From positions 124,001 through 188,000 of the forward strand of contig NZ_JAEUZA010000002.1 of NCBI RefSeq assembly GCF_016798245.1: a stretch of 64,000 nt of DNA, in the 5' to 3' direction. Under the pieces are notes generated by a model. The model saw nothing but the letters and a program-made list of their open reading frames with translations, made no database searches and was not told the DNA's origin. This DNA is from Alkalicoccobacillus gibsonii (GTDB lineage Bacteria > Bacillota > Bacilli > Bacillales > Bacillaceae_D). Both the position numbers and the translations under genes were made by a program. Positions 42,145 to 51,518 of the stretch are shown here, piece by piece; positions within the stretch are counted from its first letter, which is position 1; each line of letters begins with the position of its first letter.

Positions 42145-44040
42145 GTGGAACTAATTGATATTCTCACAAAAGATCATATTATCTTAAACTTAAAAGGAAC
42201 AAATCAAGATGATGTCATTGATGAGTTGGTTAACACTCTAGCGGCTAATCAACTAACAAATGATCCAACGTCTTTTAAAGAAGCCATCTATAAGCGGGAA
42301 AGTGAAATTTCTACAGCGGTGGGTTATGGAGTAGCCATTCCTCATGCGAAATCAAAGTCCGTTTCTAAGCCAACAATTATTATGGGGAGAACACTTCAAG
42401 GGATTGATTATGGAGGCCAGCATACAAACCTGGTCTTCATGATTGCCGCTCCTGAAAACGCTTCCGATGAGCATTTGTCTCTATTATCTAAGCTATCAAC
42501 GTTTTTAATGAGTGATACGTTTAGAGCCAAACTACTTGTTGCTACATCGGTTGACGAGGTGTTAACGGCTATTCGTGAGCAAGATAAGGAAGAAGAGCCA
42601 GAGGCTGATCAAACAGATGCCGGAAAGTATCTGATTGGTATTACAGCTTGTATGACTGGTATTGCCCACACGTATATGGCAGCTGAATCATTAAAGGAAG
42701 CAGCGGCTAAACGCGGGATGAAAGTAAAGATACAGACGAACGGTGCCAATGGTCCTGAGAATTCATTAACATCTCAAGATATCCAACATGCAGATGCAAT
42801 CATTGTTGCACATGATGTTCGGGTTGATACGACCGTATTTAATGGGAAACGATTTGTTGACGTCCCTGTAAAAAAAGCGATCAGTCATGCAGATCAGCTT
42901 ATTGACCAAGCATTAGACTATGATATTCGTGATCCACAAGCAGAGGTTGTATCAGAATCAGCACCAGAGCCAGAGAAGAAGTCTGGACTAAACTTCTATA
43001 AGCATATTATGAGCGGCGTTTCTTACATGATTCCATTTGTAGTTGTAGGCGGAATCTTCATCGCGATCTCCTTTATGTTTGGAATCTATGCGGCTGATCC
43101 AACAAGTGATCAATACAATGTGTTTGCAGAGTTTTTTAGCCAAGTAGGTGGAGAAGCGGCCTTTGCTTTAATGGTTCCAATCCTAGCTGGTTTTATCGGT
43201 TATAGTATAGCGGATAAGCAAGGTCTAGCCCCAGCCATGATTGGTGGGATGGTAGCAAGTATTGGAGGATCTGGCTTCCTTGGAGGTATGATTGCCGGTT
43301 TCGTAGGTGGATTTGCAGCGAAGTATATCGGACGTGCATTTAAAGGAGTACCTAAAGCATTTCAAGGGCTAATCTCGGTGCTACTGGTACCATTACTAAG
43401 TACATTCATTGTCGGTGCCTTCATGTTCTTTATTTTGAATACACCAATGTCCTTATTAAATGTATTTCTTGAAAACTGGTTAACGGGTTTAACTGGAATT
43501 AATGCTGCGATTCTTGGGGCATTACTTGCAGGAATGATGGCTTCAGATATGGGTGGACCGATTAATAAAACCGCTTCTGCCTTTGGTTTAGCGATGTTTG
43601 CAGCAAATATCTTTGAACCATCTGCAGCTCTTATGGTTGGTGGTATGGTTCCTCCTATTGGAATTGCCCTTGCTACTACACTCTTTAAGAATCGTTTCAC
43701 TCTTCAAGAAGCAGAAGCAGGGAAAGCAAGCTACGTTCTTGGAGCAAGCTTTATCACAGAAGGTGCTATTCCATTCGCGGCAGCCGATCCATTACGCATA
43801 ATCCCAGCGAATATCGTGGGTGCAGCCATTGGTGGAGCTGCGTGTATGGCATTAGATATCTCGTTAAAAGCGCCACACGGTGGAATATTCGTTATCCCAA
43901 TTGCTAGTAATCATCCATTGTTGTATATCGGATGTATTCTACTTGGATCCGTGGTTACGTGCTTGATGATTGGATTCTTGAAAAAGCCTCTTTCAGAGAA
44001 AGACCGACAAAAGGCTAAAGCAATGGATTCAGTGATATAA
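42145..44040 (+). CDS. Fructose-family PTS transporter EIIABC
   Basis: 631 residues. EIIA type 2 (about 1-145; His67 in VAIPHAKS), EIIB (about 160-260; Cys169 in GITACMTGIAHTYMAAE), and EIIC (about 290-620; FVVVGGIFIAISFMFG, GGMVPPIGIALATTLF, SFITEGAIPFAAADP). The domain order A-B-C is that of Bacillus FruA and of MngA-type permeases. A GTG start has GGGGAGG upstream. There is no 1-phosphofructokinase gene beside it, so fructose is not certain. The downstream gap holds a structured repeat. Confidence 0.92.
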   Translation: MELIDILTKDHIILNLKGTNQDDVIDELVNTLAANQLTNDPTSFKEAIYKRESEISTAVGYGVAIPHAKSKSVSKPTIIMGRTLQGIDYGGQHTNLVFMIAAPENASDEHLSLLSKLSTFLMSDTFRAKLLVATSVDEVLTAIREQDKEEEPEADQTDAGKYLIGITACMTGIAHTYMAAESLKEAAAKRGMKVKIQTNGANGPENSLTSQDIQHADAIIVAHDVRVDTTVFNGKRFVDVPVKKAISHADQLIDQALDYDIRDPQAEVVSESAPEPEKKSGLNFYKHIMSGVSYMIPFVVVGGIFIAISFMFGIYAADPTSDQYNVFAEFFSQVGGEAAFALMVPILAGFIGYSIADKQGLAPAMIGGMVASIGGSGFLGGMIAGFVGGFAAKYIGRAFKGVPKAFQGLISVLLVPLLSTFIVGAFMFFILNTPMSLLNVFLENWLTGLTGINAAILGALLAGMMASDMGGPINKTASAFGLAMFAANIFEPSAALMVGGMVPPIGIALATTLFKNRFTLQEAEAGKASYVLGASFITEGAIPFAAADPLRIIPANIVGAAIGGAACMALDISLKAPHGGIFVIPIASNHPLLYIGCILLGSVVTCLMIGFLKKPLSEKDRQKAKAMDSVI

Positions 44041-44046
44041 GTAGAT

Positions 44047-44331
44047 GAAAAAAACGAGCCTGGGATATAACATTAACGTGGATAGCAAAACACAAATATA
44101 GCATTATATCCGCTACAGGAGAAGCCCTCGCACCCACAAGAACGGCCTCAGCCCCTTTCGCGGGAAATGCGCCGCTACAGTGTCTTCACCGCGTTCTGTT
44201 CCGTAGGAGTCTCAGGTTCTCCCTCCGCTCGTCTTACTAAAATACGAAAAACACGAATGGCGAATGATTCGATCGTAGAATCATTCGCCATTTTCTAGTT
44301 GATTTATAGTTTTGTCTCAGCCTTTTTTCAA
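44047..44331. repeat. Structured intergenic element with imperfect terminal inverted repeats
   Basis: The 295-nt convergent gap carries no gene. Its ends are related as inverted copies: GAGCCTGGGATATAAC (about 44055-44070) and GTTTTGTCTCAGCC (about 44309-44322). The middle is GC-richer than its surroundings (for example TTTCGCGGGAAATGCGCCGC) and pyrimidine-rich near 44200-44240. This looks like the dispersed intergenic palindromic elements of Bacillaceae genomes, which I recognise only by general appearance. Confidence 0.5.
44256..44292. terminator. Perfect 15-bp hairpin between convergent genes
   Basis: AATGGCGAATGATTC (44256-44270) and GAATCATTCGCCATT (44278-44292) pair perfectly over a 7-nt loop. 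A-rich on the left and T-rich on the right suit bidirectional termination. Confidence 0.7.
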
Positions 44332-44335
44332 TTCT

Positions 44336-46153
44336 TTATTCCCATCCAAACAACGATAAGAATCGTTGCCAGATGCTAGGTTCATCATTATCTTCAGATG
44401 CTTCCTCCGTATCGTCAGGGAGAACAATGCCCTCGGTTTGAATCACAAATTGAACGTTTTTGACGAGCTCGTTATTCTCTGCGGAAACAAAGGATATTGC
44501 TTCAAAGTCTGACTTGTCGTACTGGGAGATCATTTCATCAATTTCTTCCTGCATTTGTTCTGGAATGTCTGAAGTAGCCGTTTCAAGCTCAGTCATTCCT
44601 CCACGAATGTCAGAAAGACCAGCTGATAGCTCAGAAGAACCATTTGCTGATTCGGATATCCCATTATGAAGCTCTTGATACCCACTCGACAGCTGGCTGA
44701 CTCCGCCCGTGTATTCTATTAATCCATTATGGAAGCTGCCATATTGCGAGGCAAGCTCGTTGATTCCACTCGCAAGCTCTTCAAGACCCTCTCCTAAATC
44801 AAGGTCCTGTAAGCCTTCTTGAACGGAGGATGAAAATGTATTCATTCCTTCCTCTAGTTGTGATGAAGCTTGGCTCATTTCTTCTAATGCCGGCTGAACC
44901 GCTTGAAAGGCTTCATCTACAGCATAGAAGGTTGCTCTTGCTTTTTGGGCTGCTGCGTACGTTTCTACAAGTTGATGAACAACCTCTGATTCAGGATTAT
45001 CGATGTATAGTTGCTGGATCTCCTCTTCACTTATTTCAGTTGATGGAATCTCATTTATTGCTTCTTTTAAAACGCCATAGGCTTCCTGATAGCGAGAGTT
45101 GAGTTCATCCATTCCTGCGCTGAGCTCAGATAATCCAGTTGCAAATTGATCAAGTGCTCCAAATAGGTCTTCATCGAGTCCAATGTCAATCTCTGTATCG
45201 CTTGCAGATAATCCTTCATTTAATTGGTTTAATCCAGATTGAATGGCACCTGATGCTTCCACTAACTCTGATCCGCCATTTGCAGCTTCATTCACTCCGT
45301 CACGATAGCTAGCTGAACCAGTCTCCAGTTGAACGAGCCCAGTAGACAAGGCATCAATTCCTGATTTTACGTCTCCTAAACCGTTGTTTAGATCACTGAT
45401 GGCTCCTGTTAACGAGTCGAATTCCCCAGTTAATTCTTCTGTGTCTGGTGTATCGATCGCAAACGAAGAAGGAAGGGCAGAGATTTCAATTCCACTCATT
45501 TCAAAGTTTGAGACATTTGCACGTAAGGTGTAGGATGCTTCTTCTTCAGGCATGACTGTATAGGCCAACTGCTTATTTTGTCCGGCATTTGCGACAGTTG
45601 CTTCTGGTGCGTCAATTTGTGTGAAAATGCTACTGTCCAAAGGAATTGAGAGTTGAAGCAAATAATTTTCAAAGAAAGCAGGATCTACATCCCCGTTTTT
45701 CGTGACATTGATGTGCAGCTCAAAGCTTCCATCATTCCCCACGAGTTCTTCGGCAGAGACTTCATCCCCATCTAAGACGTATGAAATCTCAAAATTCCAC
45801 GGTAGATTTGTATTCGTTGAGAGGTTCCCTTGGTAATAAAACATACCTTCAGGCGCATCATTAATCTCGACTTGCTCCTGATCCAGCTGTGTCATTTCCG
45901 ATAGAGTCGTTAGATTTGTAAGCTTGTCGTAGGTACCATAATCAATGATCGATCCCTCTCTTCCAACTTCCAAGGCGTTTACAACATACAGCTCATTAAC
46001 CGTTCCTACTTCGTCTAGATTAGCGTAAATGACCTCATCCTTTGAATAGATGGTTCCAGTTGATGAGGATTCCTCGGCATATGCGAGTGTCGTAAACCAA
46101 ACAGATTGTATAAGTAATGTAGCTGCTAACGTAGCTGGAATGACTCGTTTCAT
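44336..46153 (-). CDS. Secreted xxxLxxG heptad-repeat protein (YhgE-like), partner of MMPL exporter
   Basis: 605 residues. Signal peptide with a probable cleavage after TTLAYA. An N-terminal beta-rich domain (about 30-240) is followed by a long helical region (about 245-545) built on L-x-x-G heptads: ISDLNNGLGDVKSGIDALSTG, SGLNQLNEGLSA, SELSAGMDELNS, LSSGYQELHNGISES. The C-terminus SIWQRFLSLFGWE is amphipathic rather than a true transmembrane segment. It overlaps the MMPL exporter gene by 4 nt (ATGA), so it is translated in step with it. A periplasmic-adaptor-like role outside the membrane is inference. Confidence 0.83.
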   Translation of the reverse strand: MKRVIPATLAATLLIQSVWFTTLAYAEESSSTGTIYSKDEVIYANLDEVGTVNELYVVNALEVGREGSIIDYGTYDKLTNLTTLSEMTQLDQEQVEINDAPEGMFYYQGNLSTNTNLPWNFEISYVLDGDEVSAEELVGNDGSFELHINVTKNGDVDPAFFENYLLQLSIPLDSSIFTQIDAPEATVANAGQNKQLAYTVMPEEEASYTLRANVSNFEMSGIEISALPSSFAIDTPDTEELTGEFDSLTGAISDLNNGLGDVKSGIDALSTGLVQLETGSASYRDGVNEAANGGSELVEASGAIQSGLNQLNEGLSASDTEIDIGLDEDLFGALDQFATGLSELSAGMDELNSRYQEAYGVLKEAINEIPSTEISEEEIQQLYIDNPESEVVHQLVETYAAAQKARATFYAVDEAFQAVQPALEEMSQASSQLEEGMNTFSSSVQEGLQDLDLGEGLEELASGINELASQYGSFHNGLIEYTGGVSQLSSGYQELHNGISESANGSSELSAGLSDIRGGMTELETATSDIPEQMQEEIDEMISQYDKSDFEAISFVSAENNELVKNVQFVIQTEGIVLPDDTEEASEDNDEPSIWQRFLSLFGWE

Positions 46154-48207
46154 TTGTCTTCCTCCTCATAAAAATTTGAACGGTATGTCGTCTTTTTCAC
46201 GAAGCGATCACAGACGATTAGTAAGGCTGGTAAGAACACGATAACTAGTACAAAGGCAAGTGCAGCGCCTCGTCCGAGTAAGAGGCCAATGGCTGACACG
46301 GTAGGGTTCGTAGAAGTGAACCATAGGATAAACCCAACGCTTGATAAGATAACTGCTGATATCGTGATCGAAAATAATTTTTCATCTAAAGCTTTTTTCA
46401 TCGCTTCAAAGGAATTCATCTTTTCGCGGTGATGTTTGTACGTTTCCATTAAGAGAATGGCGTAATCAATCGTTGCAGCCAGTTGCACCGTACTCACAAT
46501 TAAGTACCCTACAAAGACAAGGGAATCGTTGGTGAAATAAGGGACGGATAAATTAATCCAAACGGCAGCTTGAATCGTAAGTAACAATATAATTGGGATT
46601 GAAACCGACCGGAATGTCAGCAAAAGTACAATTGCAATCGTAATAATAGTCATGATATTAACGAACTGGTTATCCTTACTGACTGTTACCTTCATATCAT
46701 AAAGCGTGACACTTTCTCCCAATGTATACGCATCATCCCCGTAATAGGAGGCTGCAAGTTCACGTGTCTGTTCAACCAGCTGAAACGGGATGTCCCCTTC
46801 AACACCTGCGCTAGTCATCGCTATGATCCGACTATAGTTGTCGGATCGGAATTCATTTGTAATTGATTCATCTAAGAAGTCGATTGGAATGGCCGAGTCC
46901 ACAGCAGTGGTATAGGACATGACAGAGTCCACATAGGGCAGCTGCTTGAGTTCCAGTGCCAGCTGATCTTCTTTTGCGATGTCATCATTTGGAACGAGCA
47001 GTACAATCGGCGTAGATTGACCAAATGCTTCATCAATGGCTTTAATATCCTGTCCTGTTCGTGTATCCTCTGGCAAGTCTCCTAACCCATATGTGAAGGA
47101 TGTACTGCTTTGTGCCAGGAAGCTCGGAACCAGTAAGATAAAGACGAGGATGAGTGCAGGAATCCGCCATTTGAGTAAGGCTGCTCCAACACCCTTAAAG
47201 CTCGGTACAAGACTTTTATGCTGTGTTTTTTCAATCCATTTATATCCGTATAGTGTCAATGCAGGTAAGAAAATAACAACGGATAAAAAGCTAAACACAA
47301 TTCCTTTTACTAGATTTAAACCAAGGTCTGCACCGACTCCAAAGTCCATCAGCATCAGGGACATGAATCCAAAGAAAGTGGTAAGTGCACTGACAAAGAT
47401 AACAGGGAATGAAGCTTTCATCGCAATAGCCATTGCTTTTTCCGGTGAATGTCCAAGCTTCAACTCATCAGAGAATCTGTGTAGCAAAAAGACCGCATAG
47501 TCCAGTGAAACGGCGAGCTGCAGGATTGGTGCGACTGATTGGGTAACAAAGGAGATCTCCCCTAAGAAAATATTCGTGCCTAAGTTGATTAAGATGGAAA
47601 CACCGATTGCTGTTAAGAAGAAAATCGGTTCTACCCATGAATTGGTTGAGAGAACAAGAATAATAATGATGATCGGGACTAGCAATGCAGCCGCGTAAAT
47701 TGTCTCTGAGCTCGTCATGTTTTGTGAAGTGGCGGTATTCACTGCCTCACCTGCAACGGCGTTGTCTTCACCAATCAGTTCATAGATGGCATCAGTGGCT
47801 TCGACCTCAGCACCTGTTTCAATTGTTAATGAAATAAGCGCTTGACCGTCTTTATAATAGGACTCGATCATAGCCTCATCTGCCATCTCAAGTGGAATTC
47901 GAGTGTCCATGATATCATCAAGCCAGGTAACATCGGTTACACCGGTGATCTCACTAAGCTGTTCTTTATAATCAATCGCTTCTTGTACGGTTACATCGCG
48001 TATAAGAACATTCGTATTAGGGATAGAGGATGTAAATTCCCTTTGCATTTCTTCAAGACCAACGCTTGAAGGGGCATCCTCTGGAAGATAATCAACCATG
48101 TTGTAGTTAACGGATACAAAAAATTGAGCAATGATTGCAATGATCGTCAGTGCTGCAAAAGAGAGCACAACGGACTTTTTGTATTGAATAATTTTATGTA
48201 TAAGCAA
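46150..48207 (-). CDS. MMPL-family RND-type exporter
   Basis: 685 residues with the RND/MMPL layout: TM1 (about 12-30), extracellular domain 1 (about 35-165), six TMs including QLAVSLDYAVFLLHRF, extracellular domain 2 (about 370-500), and TMs including QLAATIDYAILLMETY. The Asp-Tyr pairs in these two segments are the proton-relay positions. It starts with TTG (first base 48207) 7 nt after GGTGGGG. It is cotranscribed with the heptad-repeat gene and divergent from a TetR regulator. The substrate may be a lipid or a toxic hydrophobic compound. Confidence 0.92.
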   Translation of the reverse strand: MLIHKIIQYKKSVVLSFAALTIIAIIAQFFVSVNYNMVDYLPEDAPSSVGLEEMQREFTSSIPNTNVLIRDVTVQEAIDYKEQLSEITGVTDVTWLDDIMDTRIPLEMADEAMIESYYKDGQALISLTIETGAEVEATDAIYELIGEDNAVAGEAVNTATSQNMTSSETIYAAALLVPIIIIILVLSTNSWVEPIFFLTAIGVSILINLGTNIFLGEISFVTQSVAPILQLAVSLDYAVFLLHRFSDELKLGHSPEKAMAIAMKASFPVIFVSALTTFFGFMSLMLMDFGVGADLGLNLVKGIVFSFLSVVIFLPALTLYGYKWIEKTQHKSLVPSFKGVGAALLKWRIPALILVFILLVPSFLAQSSTSFTYGLGDLPEDTRTGQDIKAIDEAFGQSTPIVLLVPNDDIAKEDQLALELKQLPYVDSVMSYTTAVDSAIPIDFLDESITNEFRSDNYSRIIAMTSAGVEGDIPFQLVEQTRELAASYYGDDAYTLGESVTLYDMKVTVSKDNQFVNIMTIITIAIVLLLTFRSVSIPIILLLTIQAAVWINLSVPYFTNDSLVFVGYLIVSTVQLAATIDYAILLMETYKHHREKMNSFEAMKKALDEKLFSITISAVILSSVGFILWFTSTNPTVSAIGLLLGRGAALAFVLVIVFLPALLIVCDRFVKKTTYRSNFYEEEDK

Positions 48208-48273
48208 TTTTTGTCCCCACCTATATTGACATTCTGTATGATTCCATTAAAAGTATATAGACACGGTGTTGGG

Positions 48274-48294
48274 TAAACAACAAACAGTTGTTTA
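48274..48294. promoter_or_regulatory. Candidate TetR-family operator
   Basis: TAAACAAC-N5-GTTGTTTA is a perfect 8-bp inverted repeat (48274-48281/48287-48294) between the divergent MMPL and TetR genes. Confidence 0.65.
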
Positions 48295-48363
48295 AGAAGT
48301 GTTAAATAATCAACAGTATGTAAGAATATGTTGTATAAGATGTATAAAGGATGTGAACGTTCA

Positions 48364-48966
48364 TTGAACGAAAAAATAGATCGCCGCAAGAGATACACTC
48401 GTCATGCTCTAAAGGAAGCTTTAGTGGGTCTTCTAAAAGAAAAATCAATTTCATCGATCACGGTAAAAGAGCTTTGTGAGATGGCTGATATTAACCGTTC
48501 GACCTTCTATGGTCATTATACGGATCCCTACGACCTTCTTGAGAAAATCAGTGAAGAGGTTGTAGACGACATGTACAAAACACTCAATCAATACAACTTC
48601 AATGAAGAAGAGGAAGCCCTTCAAATGACAGAAAAGATCCTTGAATATGCAGCTGAGAAAAGTGATTTGTGCCAGGTGCTCTTAAGTGGTAGTGCTGATA
48701 CGACATTTAAAAGACAAGTGATGGAATTAACACAACGAATCATAATGAAGGACTATATGAAGATAATGAACGTACAAGAAGAGATTTCTTCGTATCTGCC
48801 ACTGCTAGTCTTAAGCGGCAGCATAGATGCCATTGAAAACTGGTTAGTACATGGTCAACAAGAATCTCCAAAGGAAATGGCTCTCCTCATTCATCGATTT
48901 ACGAACTACGGGTTAATGGGTTTTGTAAGAAATGAATCAGGGAAGGGATATTCAGGAAGTAACTGA
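48364..48966 (+). CDS. TetR/AcrR-family regulator
   Basis: About 200 residues. N-terminal HTH (ALVGLLKEKSISSITVKELCEMADINRSTFYGHYTDPYDLLEKI) with the usual FYxHY motif; helical C-terminal ligand domain. The TTG at 48364 gives the common N-terminus MNEKIDRRKRYTRHALKEAL; ATGs at 48328 and 48340 have no binding site. Divergent from the MMPL operon with a palindrome between, so it is the likely repressor of the exporter. Confidence 0.9.
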   Translation: MNEKIDRRKRYTRHALKEALVGLLKEKSISSITVKELCEMADINRSTFYGHYTDPYDLLEKISEEVVDDMYKTLNQYNFNEEEEALQMTEKILEYAAEKSDLCQVLLSGSADTTFKRQVMELTQRIIMKDYMKIMNVQEEISSYLPLLVLSGSIDAIENWLVHGQQESPKEMALLIHRFTNYGLMGFVRNESGKGYSGSN

Positions 48967-48985
48967 AGAGAGGGGCTGAGCTCGT

Positions 48986-49447
48986 TTGAGAAACTATAAG
49001 CTTGGTACGCTTGTTTTGGTTATGATAGGTATTCTGATTCTTACAGTAGTAGGGCTTGGAATCTATAATTGGTACGATCAAACGAGGGTTTTGTCGTATG
49101 AAAAAGTACTAGAGCGAGAATATGGCTCTGACATACGTTTTGATGAAGAAAGAGTTTATGTAACTATGTTTAAGCCTGAAGGGAATCTTTTTTATTCTGG
49201 AGATGGAAATCAAGTGTTGAGTGAAGCCATACTCTTTGAATCAGCGGATATGAAACTTCAAAAAACAGACCGAACTACGAGTAGCTTTCAATATACGGTA
49301 AGTGGGACTCCGGCCAATTTACGAATTGAAGTATGGGAACGCGAAGTAGGTGTAGGTTCGGATATATACAGAGTAGTTGGCGAGGATAATCAGTTATTAC
49401 AAGCCATTGAAGAGATCAAGGATAGCGTAGAGTGGGAGGAATCATGA
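48986..49447 (+). CDS. Hypothetical membrane-anchored protein, 153 aa
   Basis: One N-terminal transmembrane segment (about 6-27) followed by an extracellular domain with alternating strands (DIRFDEERVYVTMFKPEGNLFY, SSFQYTVSGTPANLRIEVWE). A TTG start follows GAGGGGCTGAG. The stop overlaps the next gene's start (ATGA). I do not recognise the family. Confidence 0.65.
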   Translation: MRNYKLGTLVLVMIGILILTVVGLGIYNWYDQTRVLSYEKVLEREYGSDIRFDEERVYVTMFKPEGNLFYSGDGNQVLSEAILFESADMKLQKTDRTTSSFQYTVSGTPANLRIEVWEREVGVGSDIYRVVGEDNQLLQAIEEIKDSVEWEES

Positions 49448-49854
49448 AGACATTTTATATTGGCTCGAGCTTTCGGAATATAGAACAAGTCCATTTAGTT
49501 GCCCAGGCTTTAATAGGAGAAGGATTCATACATTCCTACGATTGGACAAGATTGGAGAGCATTCAATCAGTTGATGAACTCGCCACTATCGGAGAGCACG
49601 AAAAAGAAGCCATTATCTGCAGTGACTCTGTAATTTTTATCCTTCCGTTAGGTAAAAGTAGTCATGTAGAGTTAGGGATTGCTCTAGCAAGTCAAAAACC
49701 AGTTTACCTCTACTCGCAAACAGATGAGTTATTTACCTTGGATCATACGAGCAGCTTCTACCATTTAGAAGGTATAGATCGTTTTGTTGGGACGTTCGAT
49801 GCGTTTCTAGATTATCTTTTTAAGAAATTGAATATTTTTTCTAAAAAAGACTAG
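49444..49854 (+). CDS. Nucleoside 2-deoxyribosyltransferase-like protein
   Basis: 136 residues. N-terminal FYIGSSFRNIEQVHLVAQAL and the segment GKSSHVELGIALASQKPVYLY with the conserved Glu match the nucleoside 2-deoxyribosyltransferase fold (PF05014 type), at about its usual length. ATG 49444 has GGAGGAA just upstream and overlaps the preceding stop. The fold is shared by nucleoside-processing enzymes and Toll/TIR-like domains. Whether it acts on nucleosides or on another N-glycosidic substrate is open. Confidence 0.7.
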   Translation: MKTFYIGSSFRNIEQVHLVAQALIGEGFIHSYDWTRLESIQSVDELATIGEHEKEAIICSDSVIFILPLGKSSHVELGIALASQKPVYLYSQTDELFTLDHTSSFYHLEGIDRFVGTFDAFLDYLFKKLNIFSKKD

Positions 49855-49912
49855 ATTACTAGGACTTTTATGCTACATTTAAATAAAATGACTAGTAAAA
49901 GAGGCTAGAACC

Positions 49913-51475
49913 ATGAGTTCCCATTTAACTGCCTACATCGCCTTATTCAGTACATCTGGCGTCATTAACCTTTATTTATGTATGTACGTGTTTTTTAGAC
50001 GTCATCAATACACAAATATTGCTTATTATTTTATGTTGTATACGGTTTCAATCTCTATATATTGCTTTGGCTCTGCTTTGGGGCTAACAGCAACTACTCT
50101 AAGTGGATTAAAGTTTTGGAATACGATCCTTTACATCGGGATGCCTGCTTCCGCTACACTCGGTTTATTATTCGCGATGAAGTATCTAGGAATGAAAATC
50201 AAGGCAGCTTGGGCTTTACCGCTTCTATCAATCTCCGCTATCACATGTGTAATGGTTGCCACAAATGACTTTCATAATCTTCATTATAAAGTTTTTGAAA
50301 TTGATCCTGTTTTAGGCGCACCCTTTGTTGTTCAGGAAATTGGTCCATGGTATATCTTCCATGGCATTCTTACGTTCTCCAGTATGTTTGTCGCGTTTCT
50401 GCTCATGTTATCAAGGTGGAGAGAGACGGCCAGAGTCTATCGGGCACAGCTTCTTTTTTTATTGATAGGACAATTTATTCCGATGGTCACGGCTTTCATC
50501 TATTTATTAGGACTAACCCCACCAGGTATTGATCCTGTACCAATGGTTTTATGGTTTACTTCCTTGTTGTATGTCTGGTCTATTAATACAACGAGAATGT
50601 TTGCGGTTGTACCGATTGCAAAGGATGCCATTTTTAACAGTATTAACGATGGGGTTGTTGTGCTAGATGATACACATCAATTAATTGAGTTTAACCAAGC
50701 CTTTAAGGGTATGTTTCCATTAATTCACCGGTCAATGTACGGAATGAATTTCAAACAGGTATGGCAGGAGCTGGTGAATGAACCGTTTCCACTTACGTTG
50801 GATGCAAGTTCTGTAACGAGTGAAATTAACCTAGAATCATTTCCTATCCCTTATATCTACCAGATTCGGATGCTACCATTACAGCATGCAAACAATCAAA
50901 AAGGAATGCTGCTGATCTTCACTGAAGTAAGTGAATTAAAAAGACTACAGCGTGAGCTTGAAAATCGTGCGTATTATGATGAACTCACTCAATTGTATAA
51001 TCGACGAGCTTTCTTTGAAAAAGGAGAATTGGACCTTATTTTAGCAAAAGAAGGCGAGCTCCCGTATTCACTGATTCTGTTTGACGTCGACCATTTCAAA
51101 AAGGTGAATGATCGTTTCGGACATGACGTAGGGGATCTGCTGCTTAAACATGTGGCAGATGTCTGTAAGTCTCAGCTCGAAGAATCCAGCATATTTGCAC
51201 GTTATGGTGGCGAGGAATTTGTGATTGGCTTAAAAGATAAAACTGGATCCGAGGCCGAGAAAGTCGCAGAGCGTATCCGTCTAAAGCTGGAATCAAGTCC
51301 ACTTGTACTCCCAGAGCAAGCAATCACTGTGACCGTAAGCAGTGGGGTCGCCGAAGCACAAGCCCACACCGAGGAAACATTGCATCAGCTCCTTAAAAAA
51401 AGCGACGAGGCCCTTTATGTTGCGAAAAGGCAGGGACGTAATCAGGTGCAGATGTATAGGGAGAATGTGGGGTAG
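49913..51475 (+). CDS. Membrane diguanylate cyclase (7TM-PAS-GGDEF)
   Basis: 520 residues. Seven N-terminal hydrophobic segments (about 8-225), the arrangement of the N-terminal histidine-kinase 7TM sensor module; a PAS region (about 230-345: NSINDGVVVLDDTHQLIEFN); and GGDEF with the active variant GGEEF (FARYGGEEFVIGL). The core residues for catalysis are present, so it should make c-di-GMP from GTP. No EAL domain. It is one of two c-di-GMP genes in the window. Confidence 0.93.
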   Translation: MSSHLTAYIALFSTSGVINLYLCMYVFFRRHQYTNIAYYFMLYTVSISIYCFGSALGLTATTLSGLKFWNTILYIGMPASATLGLLFAMKYLGMKIKAAWALPLLSISAITCVMVATNDFHNLHYKVFEIDPVLGAPFVVQEIGPWYIFHGILTFSSMFVAFLLMLSRWRETARVYRAQLLFLLIGQFIPMVTAFIYLLGLTPPGIDPVPMVLWFTSLLYVWSINTTRMFAVVPIAKDAIFNSINDGVVVLDDTHQLIEFNQAFKGMFPLIHRSMYGMNFKQVWQELVNEPFPLTLDASSVTSEINLESFPIPYIYQIRMLPLQHANNQKGMLLIFTEVSELKRLQRELENRAYYDELTQLYNRRAFFEKGELDLILAKEGELPYSLILFDVDHFKKVNDRFGHDVGDLLLKHVADVCKSQLEESSIFARYGGEEFVIGLKDKTGSEAEKVAERIRLKLESSPLVLPEQAITVTVSSGVAEAQAHTEETLHQLLKKSDEALYVAKRQGRNQVQMYRENVG

Positions 51476-51518
51476 GTGTATTAGTTCTGCTTACTAACAA
51501 TTGAGCTGAGGTGGTTTG

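Noticed and set aside
47036-47500. 154-aa plus-strand ORF
   Set aside because: It lies antisense to the MMPL gene and has no features of its own.
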